A stretch of DNA of 64,000 nucleotides, from NCBI GenBank assembly GCA_900444965.1, contig UFRQ01000003.1, positions 434,001-498,000 on the forward strand. The letters run 5' to 3'. This document shows positions 57,350 to 64,000 of this stretch, piece after piece. This stretch comes from [Actinobacillus] rossii (GTDB taxonomy: Bacteria > Pseudomonadota > Gammaproteobacteria > Enterobacterales > Pasteurellaceae). Both the position numbers and the translations under genes were made by a program. Under the pieces are notes generated by a model. That model worked only from the letters and a program-made list of their open reading frames with translations, was not told the origin of the DNA and made no database searches. Positions within the stretch are counted from its first letter, which is position 1; every line of letters begins with the position of its first letter.

Positions 57350-58564
57350 TTATCCTGCAACGCTCGGCAAAATTCCAGCTTGAATTAGGAATGGAATCAC
57401 AATAATGATAATCCCCATAATAAAGGCTAACACTAAGCCGATATTCCCACCTACGACACGATAAGGCAAGTTGGGGTGTAATTGACGCGTTCTCCAGGCT
57501 AAGCCAATCGGTAAAATCAAACCATAGAAGGCAAAGAGTAAACCTGCATAACCTAATGCTGCAATAAAGCCGTTTGGATAGAATAACGCAAAGGCAAGCG
57601 GTGGAATAAAGGTTAATGGTGTAAGCATAAAGCGATTATGCGGTAATCTTACGCGTTTTAATAAATCGCTGACCCCTTCAAAAATCCCCATAGCAACGCC
57701 AAGGAAAGAAGTAATTAACGCAAGTGCGGAGAAAATTCGCACCATTTCGCCTAGAATTGTGCTACCTGTAATTTGGCTTGTCGCTTTTACTAAGCCGTTT
57801 AAGGTTGGATCTTGGCTTAATAAGCTAACAAATTCATTTTGGCTTAATACGCCGTGAGTGGCTAATTGCCATAATAAATAAGCTGAAAGTGGGATCATTG
57901 TGCCGATTAAAATCGCCAAACGAATTTTACGAATATCTGCTTCAAGGTAGCTGTTGATACTACCCATAATCACGTGGAAACCAAATGATGTAAAGAAAAT
58001 CGGCACTGCCGAAATCACAAGTAAATTATCTAATGGCACGGCGGTTAGATTTTCTAATTTTGCTTTTGGCAACATCATCAGTAACACAAAGACAAAAGCA
58101 ACGATCTTACCGATAAATAACAAGCGAGTTAGCCCATCAACCCCTTTAATACCCACAACAACGAATGCACCTAAAATAAAGGTAAATAATAAAATCCCGA
58201 TTTTAAGGTTAGTATCTCCTTCCGCTTCAGGGAGTAATCCAGACACTAACGAGCCACCGCCAGTGATATAAGCAGCTAATAAGGCATATAACAAGATAAG
58301 CAAACTGACTGTAGCTAAAACACGCCCCACCATACCAAAGTATTGTTCTGCAAGGCTTGCTACCCCGACATCAGGGCGTTTAGCGGTTTGGTAAACTTCC
58401 ATAAAGAGCAAACCGGTATAAGTGAGTAATAGCCATAATCCCACTAATAATACCAAAGTCATACCAAAACCCATGCCAGCGGAAGTCAAAGGCATAGCAA
58501 GCATACCAGCACCAATAGTAGTGCCTGCAATCATTAATGCACTACCCAAAATTTTATTCTTCAT
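57350..58564 (-). CDS. tyrP: Aromatic amino acid permease, TyrP/Mtr family, copy 1
   Basis: Secondary transporter of 404 residues with 11 membrane helices (HAAAP family). MIAGTTIGAGMLAMPLTSAGMGFG at the N-terminus and GFHVIMGSINSYLEAD (about 205-220) are typical of TyrP, the tyrosine-specific permease. It is paralogous to the gene 79 bases upstream with the same length and orientation. GGAGAAAAA precedes the start. Both genes probably share the promoter with the TyrR box at 59954. Confidence 0.88.
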   Translation of the reverse strand: MKNKILGSALMIAGTTIGAGMLAMPLTSAGMGFGMTLVLLVGLWLLLTYTGLLFMEVYQTAKRPDVGVASLAEQYFGMVGRVLATVSLLILLYALLAAYITGGGSLVSGLLPEAEGDTNLKIGILLFTFILGAFVVVGIKGVDGLTRLLFIGKIVAFVFVLLMMLPKAKLENLTAVPLDNLLVISAVPIFFTSFGFHVIMGSINSYLEADIRKIRLAILIGTMIPLSAYLLWQLATHGVLSQNEFVSLLSQDPTLNGLVKATSQITGSTILGEMVRIFSALALITSFLGVAMGIFEGVSDLLKRVRLPHNRFMLTPLTFIPPLAFALFYPNGFIAALGYAGLLFAFYGLILPIGLAWRTRQLHPNLPYRVVGGNIGLVLAFIMGIIIIVIPFLIQAGILPSVAG

Positions 58565-58643
58565 TTTTTCTCCTACAACAAGTAGTAAAGTGCGGTTAGA
58601 AATTTATAGATTTTTAAAATCCACCGCATGAAAATAGCCAAAC

Positions 58644-59858
58644 TCAGCCCACAACTTGTGGCAATAAACCTTGTTCAATTAAGAACGGCACAATAACAAT
58701 AAACACCCCGATCGCCAAAGCAATAATCAGCGAAGCATTACCACCTTTCACACGATAAGCTAAATCAGGTGATTGATTACGTAATTTCCAAACCATCGCA
58801 ATTGGCAATACAATCGCATAGAACGCAAACATTTGTCCTGCATAGCCTAATGCGGTAATAAAGCCTTTTGGATAGAAGAATGCAAAAAGCATTGGCGGAA
58901 TAAAGGTTAATAAGCCTAATGTTTTACGCCCTGCATTGATTTTTACGCGTTTGAGCAAATCTTCCAACGCTTCAAATAAACCCAATGCCACACCTAAGAA
59001 AGAAGTAATCAACGCTAATGCCGAGAAAACTTTAACCACAACACTAATCAATGTACTACCCGTAATTTGGCGTACCGCTTCGGCTAAACCATTTAAGGTT
59101 GGATCTTGTTCTAAGATTTTCAAAAATTCTGTTTGGCTTAATACGCCGTGGGTAGCTAATTGCCACAAAATATAGGCGATAAGCGGAATAGAAGTTCCCA
59201 CTAAAATAGAAATACGTAATGCTTTCACATTCCCTTCCAAGTATTTATTTAAACTTGGGATCGAGCCATGGAAGCCAAACGCCGTGAAAAACACAGGGCT
59301 TGCAGAAATTAACAATGCATTGTTAATCGGCATTTCCAATAAGTTATCAAGAGAAATTTTTGGCAACAGCAAAAACAACACCAACACAAACGCCAAAATT
59401 TTTGTAGTAAACAAAATACGGTTGATCACATCCACACTGGTTGTGCCTATCACAATAAAGGAACCAAAAAACACCGTGAAAATCACACCTGCAATTTTGG
59501 TTGTGGTTTCTGCATCAACAATAGTTGGCAACACACCAGCCAAAATTGAGCTTCCCCCCGACACATAAGCGGACAAAATCGCATATAAGAAAACAATCAA
59601 CACGGTTGTCGAAACAATACGGCCAAAAGTGCCGTAGTATTTTTCCGCTAAAGTCCCAATCCCTGCATCACTTTCTACGGTTTGATAAACTTCCACAAAC
59701 AACAACGCACTAAAGCACAACAATAACCATAAAGCGACCAATAACGTCACGGTAAAACCAAAACCAATCCCAGCTGAAGTCAGCGGCATGGCAAGCATAC
59801 CTGCACCAATCGTGGTTCCGGCAACAATTAAAGTACTGCCTAATGTTTTATTTTTCAT
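58644..59858 (-). CDS. tyrP: Aromatic amino acid permease, TyrP/Mtr family, copy 2
   Basis: Transporter of 404 residues that aligns end to end with copy 1 and is strongly diverged within loops. The start at 59858 (MKNKTLGSTLIVAGTTIGAGM) matches copy 1; the upstream open extension has no support. It is the promoter-proximal member of the tandem pair, about 96 bases from a perfect TyrR box. H. influenzae also has two tyrP genes, at separate sites; here they are adjacent. Substrate is tyrosine by family; tryptophan or phenylalanine cannot be excluded. Confidence 0.88.
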   Translation of the reverse strand: MKNKTLGSTLIVAGTTIGAGMLAMPLTSAGIGFGFTVTLLVALWLLLCFSALLFVEVYQTVESDAGIGTLAEKYYGTFGRIVSTTVLIVFLYAILSAYVSGGSSILAGVLPTIVDAETTTKIAGVIFTVFFGSFIVIGTTSVDVINRILFTTKILAFVLVLFLLLPKISLDNLLEMPINNALLISASPVFFTAFGFHGSIPSLNKYLEGNVKALRISILVGTSIPLIAYILWQLATHGVLSQTEFLKILEQDPTLNGLAEAVRQITGSTLISVVVKVFSALALITSFLGVALGLFEALEDLLKRVKINAGRKTLGLLTFIPPMLFAFFYPKGFITALGYAGQMFAFYAIVLPIAMVWKLRNQSPDLAYRVKGGNASLIIALAIGVFIVIVPFLIEQGLLPQVVG

Positions 59859-59953
59859 ACAAATACCTGTCAATAAAAATGGACAACCTGATTGTAATAG
59901 AAAAACGCATTTTTTCCACAAAAATATGCTAGAAATGCTAATTTTTATTAAGG

Positions 59954-59971
59954 TGTAAATAATTTTTTACA
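59954..59971. promoter_or_regulatory. TyrR box upstream of the tyrP pair
   Basis: TGTAAA-N6-TTTACA matches the E. coli TyrR consensus exactly, inside a larger 10-bp inverted repeat (59950-59975). It lies about 96 bases upstream of the proximal permease start. Confidence 0.85.
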
Positions 59972-60023
59972 CCTTATTATAAATCTCATATAGGTTTTTA
60001 TAAAATAGCGGTCTATAAGTTAA

Positions 60024-60057
60024 ATAAAAAACTGAGCCGATAATTCAAGCTCAGTTT
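60024..60057 (-). terminator. Terminator of the YagU-like gene
   Basis: AAAACTGAGC and GCTCAGTTTT form the stem; on the minus strand a T-rich tract follows. Confidence 0.8.
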
Positions 60058-60091
60058 TCTATTTTATTTATTTCTTGTGTTAATTGAAAAA

Positions 60092-60688
60092 TTAACGATA
60101 CGGTTGATCTAAAGGAATTTCTGCATCTGGTTGTTTAGTGATACGGTTACGTAAGTCACGGCGAATCATTTCAATAGACCAGAACCAGAAAATGTGACCA
60201 ACTAATTCAGAAATATGTTCGTATAATGGCCATTCTGCAACAGGTGGTGTTAAACCTAACGCTGGGAATGTGATGTAGTGAACGCAGATATTTGCAATAA
60301 GACCTGCACCGATACCTTGCCAGAATTTAATTTTAGGGAAGATTTCAGCCACGATACAATAACCGATTGCGAACACTAATGAGAAAGTAATGTGAGTGAC
60401 ACCAATCCAGTTGAACGCATGGTCTGCAAATGTGAATGCTGCACCTGTTGGGTCTATACCAAGGTAGTCACGTAAGAACACATGTGGTGGGTTTAAGAAT
60501 GCACGAGAACAAACTTCTAATGCTTGTGATGGATCTTTACACGCTGCAACGAATAAATCTAATGGGCTACGTGGTGGGAACGGATGTTCTGCACCCCATT
60601 TTACGAATGCAGAAATTAAGCCAGCGATAATACCAACGAAGATCGCAACGCTAAAACGACGGCGTGATGGTTCTGTAAATAATGCCAT
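60092..60688 (-). CDS. YagU-family (DUF1440) inner-membrane protein
   Basis: Membrane protein of 198 residues with about four helices. The N-terminus [42 protein letters not shown] is distinctive for the DUF1440/YagU family, linked to acid resistance in E. coli. The start at 60688 has CGGAGCCTAAA upstream; the longer reading frame upstream has no support. Stands alone between tyrP and selB. Function not established. Confidence 0.85.
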   Translation of the reverse strand: MALFTEPSRRRFSVAIFVGIIAGLISAFVKWGAEHPFPPRSPLDLFVAACKDPSQALEVCSRAFLNPPHVFLRDYLGIDPTGAAFTFADHAFNWIGVTHITFSLVFAIGYCIVAEIFPKIKFWQGIGAGLIANICVHYITFPALGLTPPVAEWPLYEHISELVGHIFWFWSIEMIRRDLRNRITKQPDAEIPLDQPYR

Positions 60689-60845
60689 TTTAGGCTCCGA
60701 AGTAAAAATATTTAAAAAATTCAACCGCACTTTCATTCCTCTATTAAGGTTGCGGCGCCTTCATTAATCGCAAAAACGATTAAGTCTGCTGATTTTATGC
60801 TCTTAAACAAAATAGTCAAGAAAAACATACTCTAAAGTGGTAGAG

Positions 60846-62705
60846 CTAGTTATCAAACACATCCGCATCACGCAATATATGCGCATTACCTTTACGGCGC
60901 AAAAAGCCACAACGATCGTAATATTCCATGAGTTGAACTGTCAGTTTTCGACCAAATTGCAATTCATCTCGTAATTGATTTACGGTAATTTCACCTTGCT
61001 CTGCAATCTTTTCTTTCACGCGTTTTGCATAAGCATATAGTGTTTCTGTTAAAAAGAAACGATCTTTGACAATAGGCATCAAATAACCTAATTTACCTGC
61101 TTTATACAGGAAGTTACGCATCTGCGCTTCACCAATCCCTAAATTATTGGCCAAATCACGCACCCATAACGGCTGTCCTTCTGCTTTAACAAATTCACTT
61201 AATACTAATTTCCATAACGCACTTTCATCGCTTGAAAAAATCAATTTATGTTCTGGCAAATGTAACCAACCTCGATTTTGCGCTAATTGCCCACTATCAA
61301 TCAATTCATCAATAAAATGATAGATTAATTTTTCAGGTTGATTTAATGCCGCCATTCGATGTAAGCGTGCTTTTGCTACCCCGATTTGATCAGGGTGCTG
61401 TTCATGATAAAGCCCAAGTGCGGTCAAAATTTTAGTGTTTTGAGTACGTTGGTAATCACCATTAAAACACCAATCTTGAAAACGTATCTGTTTATTTTGT
61501 TTTAAAATGTCAGCAAGTTGCGCATCCGTCACCTGTTCTACCCAACGAATATCCGCAGCACTGATTGCTTGATCTTGCAAATATAAAGCGACCCGTTGTG
61601 CACTATCTTCTGCTTGCGCTAAATTTGCGACAAAATTTAACCGCACTTCGCTACGTTTATGGCGTTTAGGCGAGTGAATATCTAATACACGTGCCCCCGC
61701 AACCAAGGTTTTATTATCGCCACTACGTAAAATTAACTTATCACCAAAAGTTAAAAAGAGTGGTTTTTCTAAAATAATTTCAGCATAAACTTGTTCATTG
61801 GGTATCGCTGATTTTACGTTTAACAACCCTAATTTTCCTACTGTACGTGAGGCAGCATGATAAATATGCACAGGCTGATTTTCACTCAATGCCGTTTCTG
61901 CCGTAAGTTGCACCGTAATACGTTCTGTCGGTTTGGGTGGTAATTCCGAGAATAACCAATTGCCACGCTCAATTAAGGCACGATCAACATCAGTATTGAT
62001 GTTTAACGCTAAACGCTGTCCAGCCAAACCTTGCTCACTAGCCAGATTTTGAGCATGAATCGCCTTAACACGTACTTTTTCACCATGACACAAATAAAGT
62101 TCATCATCAATGTTAACTTTGCCGCTAAATGCCGTTCCAGTCACGACCGTTCCCGCACCTTTTACACTAAAAATACGGTCAATGGCATAACGAAATGGCT
62201 TGGTACTATCCGCAAGATTAGGAAGTGCGGTCAAAAATTCGCGTAATTCATCAATACCCTGATTCGTTGTAGCAGATGTAACGAAAAAAGGAGAATTTTT
62301 TAAGAATGGGTAATCTGATTTTATTTGGCTTTGAATATCGTCAATTTGCTGCGAACTTACGCGATCTGACTTGGTAATTACTACTAAGATTTGTTCTAAT
62401 TGCAATTGACGTAAAATCGCCAAATGTTCCTTAGTTTGCGCTTGAATGCCTTCATCCGCCGCAACAATAAGCATGGCATAATGAATACCGCCAAGCCCAG
62501 CCAGCATATTAACTAAAAATTTCTCGTGACCCGGAACATCAATAAATCCTAATACCTTGTCACCCACAAGCAAATAAGCATAGCCTAAATCAATCGTCAT
62601 TCCCCGTTTTTTTTCTTCCGGCAGATGTGCCGTGTTTGTGCCTGTTAAGGCTTGTAATAAGGCGGTTTTTCCGTGGTCAACATGACCGCTTGTGACAATA
62701 ATCAT
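60846..62705 (-). CDS. selB: Selenocysteine-specific elongation factor SelB
   Basis: Translational GTPase of 619 residues that delivers Sec-tRNA to UGA codons with a SECIS. P-loop [11 protein letters not shown] is at residues 7-17, DVPGHE at about 55-60 and NKSD-type ITKSD near 110-114. Domains II-III resemble EF-Tu, and the C-terminal winged helices from about residue 380 to the end bind SECIS RNA. Its start overlaps the selA stop by four bases (ATGA), coupling their translation. Internal USS cores occur near 61420 and 62224. Confidence 0.96.
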   Translation of the reverse strand: MIIVTSGHVDHGKTALLQALTGTNTAHLPEEKKRGMTIDLGYAYLLVGDKVLGFIDVPGHEKFLVNMLAGLGGIHYAMLIVAADEGIQAQTKEHLAILRQLQLEQILVVITKSDRVSSQQIDDIQSQIKSDYPFLKNSPFFVTSATTNQGIDELREFLTALPNLADSTKPFRYAIDRIFSVKGAGTVVTGTAFSGKVNIDDELYLCHGEKVRVKAIHAQNLASEQGLAGQRLALNINTDVDRALIERGNWLFSELPPKPTERITVQLTAETALSENQPVHIYHAASRTVGKLGLLNVKSAIPNEQVYAEIILEKPLFLTFGDKLILRSGDNKTLVAGARVLDIHSPKRHKRSEVRLNFVANLAQAEDSAQRVALYLQDQAISAADIRWVEQVTDAQLADILKQNKQIRFQDWCFNGDYQRTQNTKILTALGLYHEQHPDQIGVAKARLHRMAALNQPEKLIYHFIDELIDSGQLAQNRGWLHLPEHKLIFSSDESALWKLVLSEFVKAEGQPLWVRDLANNLGIGEAQMRNFLYKAGKLGYLMPIVKDRFFLTETLYAYAKRVKEKIAEQGEITVNQLRDELQFGRKLTVQLMEYYDRCGFLRRKGNAHILRDADVFDN

Positions 62706-64000
62706 AGTTCTTCCAACGTTTTCAATAATGCATTGATATCAGCAACAGAACGCATATCTAACCAAATTTTATTTTGTTCAACTCGCGCAATAATTGGCGT
62801 AGTTAGGGTTTTAAAACGAGCTAAAAGTGCGGTTAATTTTCCGCTAGTTTCAGCAATCGTGACTGCGACAGAAGGAATTCGTGCCATCGGTTGTGAACCA
62901 CTACCAATTTGGGCTGAACTCGTTTCGAGTTGTAAGAAATAAGCTGAATTTAACCGCTTTTCTAACCGCACTTTTACTTGTTCGGCGTCGGCTTGTAATT
63001 CATCAAGAGAGCGTGTGAGTAAGCGCAAAGTCGGCAATTTCTCTGCAAGTTTTTCGGGTTGAAGATATAAACGTAAAGTGGCTTCTAAGCCAGCTAAAAT
63101 AGCTTTATCACAACGTAAGACACGTTTTAACGGATGCGCTTGAAGTTGATCAATCAAGGCTTTTTTACCGACAATAATACCTGCTTGCACACCGCCAAGT
63201 AATTTATCCCCAGAGAAAGAAATCAAATCCACACCTTGCCCGAGTTTTTCTTGCACAGTCGGCTCTTTGGGTAAGTGATATTGGCTTAAATCGACCAATG
63301 CGCCACTGCCAAGATCACTGATCACAGGAATATTAAATTCTTTACCTAAGGCAACCAGTTCCGCGTCTTCTACGGCGGAAGTAAAACCACAAATTTGGTA
63401 GTTACTGCTGTGAACTTTCATCAAAAAAGCAGTATTTTCGGTTATTGCGTTGCGATAATCTTTTAAATGCGTGCGATTTGTTGTACCAACTTCCACCAAC
63501 GTGCAACCCGCTTGCGCCATAATATCAGGAATACGGAACGCACCGCCTATTTCGATTAATTCACCACGAGAAATAATCACTTCTTTACCTTTTGCAAAAG
63601 TCGCTAGCGTCAGTAAAACCGCCGCTGCATTGTTATTCACCACACAAGCCGCTTCTGCCCCAGTCAACGCCAAAATTAAATCGCTAATATAGTTATCACG
63701 ATGACTACGGCGACCTTCGTCTAAATCATACTCCAAAGCAACATTACCACGCATAGCGTGTAACGCGGCTTGCTGTGCACTTTCTGCCCATACAGCGCGC
63801 CCAAGATTGGTATGCAATACCGTGCCGGTTAAATTGTGTACAGCTTGAATTTGAACTTGACTTTGTTTCACAAGTTGACGTTGAATTTCGTTGAATGTAC
63901 GGCTAATATCAGCGAAATATGCTGGAAGTTGCTGAGTTGATTTAATGGCTTCACGTCCTTGTTCGATTAATTTACGACAAACATTCACCATGGCAGTATG
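62702..64000 (-). CDS. selA: L-seryl-tRNA(Sec) selenium transferase, 5' end beyond window
   Basis: PLP enzyme that converts Ser-tRNA(Sec) to Sec-tRNA(Sec). The reading frame continues to the right edge ([12 protein letters not shown]), so the true start lies outside; what is shown is at least 432 residues. [14 protein letters not shown] contains the PLP lysine (about residue 277 of the visible part) and [19 protein letters not shown] and RRSHRDNYI are family motifs. Followed directly by selB. Together they imply selenoprotein synthesis, typically formate dehydrogenase; selC and the selenoprotein genes are not in this window. Confidence 0.95.
   Translation of the reverse strand, partial: HTAMVNVCRKLIEQGREAIKSTQQLPAYFADISRTFNEIQRQLVKQSQVQIQAVHNLTGTVLHTNLGRAVWAESAQQAALHAMRGNVALEYDLDEGRRSHRDNYISDLILALTGAEAACVVNNNAAAVLLTLATFAKGKEVIISRGELIEIGGAFRIPDIMAQAGCTLVEVGTTNRTHLKDYRNAITENTAFLMKVHSSNYQICGFTSAVEDAELVALGKEFNIPVISDLGSGALVDLSQYHLPKEPTVQEKLGQGVDLISFSGDKLLGGVQAGIIVGKKALIDQLQAHPLKRVLRCDKAILAGLEATLRLYLQPEKLAEKLPTLRLLTRSLDELQADAEQVKVRLEKRLNSAYFLQLETSSAQIGSGSQPMARIPSVAVTIAETSGKLTALLARFKTLTTPIIARVEQNKIWLDMRSVADINALLKTLEEL

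Overview
The window is chromosomal DNA from a gamma-proteobacterium of the family Pasteurellaceae. The clearest sign is the Haemophilus-type DNA uptake signal sequence (USS), core AAGTGCGGT, which recurs on both strands and often lies as inverted pairs that form terminators. Protein sequences and gene orders resemble Haemophilus influenzae (cysE-gpsA-secB, uxuA-uxuR-TRAP-kdgK-eda, zwf-pgl-gnd). The complete rimO-ngt and sorbitol loci, as I recall, are not typical of the H. influenzae Rd reference, so a Haemophilus/Aggregatibacter relative is likely. I cannot name the species from this window alone.

Layout: 1-2.2 kb holds the end of rimO followed by a cytoplasmic N-glycosyltransferase. 2.3-4.7 kb is rpe-gph-trpS on the minus strand. 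4.9-9.2 kb has a LysE/ArgO-type exporter, a shikimate-dehydrogenase-like enzyme, cysE, gpsA, secB and a rhodanese protein. 9.4-13 kb has proS and a tRNA(Thr-Tyr-Gly-Thr)-tuf unit with a clear promoter. 13.2-15.1 kb has coaA and an EamA transporter. 15.1-23.7 kb is a hexuronate/aldonate catabolic island: uxuA and uxuR diverge from a zinc dehydrogenase, a TRAP transporter, an SDR mannonate oxidoreductase, kdgK and eda. The shared promoter carries a CRP site and two UxuR-type operators. 24-28.6 kb has def, rlmC, glpX, zapB, nagB and tpx.

28.7-32.9 kb is a sorbitol (glucitol) PTS operon, srlAEBD-gutM-srlR, with a CRP site. A deletion-scarred alkaline phosphatase pseudogene follows. 33.8-39.6 kb is the oxidative pentose phosphate cluster cysQ-zwf-pgl-gnd with three small uncharacterised genes between pgl and gnd. 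39.8-54.7 kb is mostly housekeeping: ydfG, nudE, hslR, hslO, pckA, a HerA-like ATPase, ychJ-yihY-dtd, pyrE, rph, yicC, ygfZ, yqgE-yqgF, an unusual modB-modC pair with a short ModC and no modA, and gpt. 54.8-64 kb has pepD, an IS30-family element with an in-frame stop, tandem tyrP-type permeases under a perfect TyrR box, a YagU-like membrane protein, and selA-selB, with selA running off the right edge.

Carbon flow is a recurring theme. Sorbitol enters as fructose 6-phosphate, glucosamine 6-phosphate is converted by NagB, and aldonates pass through mannonate and KDG to pyruvate and glyceraldehyde 3-phosphate. GlpX and PckA supply gluconeogenesis, and Zwf-Pgl-Gnd feed ribulose 5-phosphate to Rpe. 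No CRISPR array, prophage or recognisable defence island is visible. The most notable points are the rimO-ngt locus, the TRAP-linked aldonate pathway without uxaC, the truncated ModC, the protective hairpin at the IS30 transposase start, and a dispersed palindromic repeat that flanks a lipoprotein gene.
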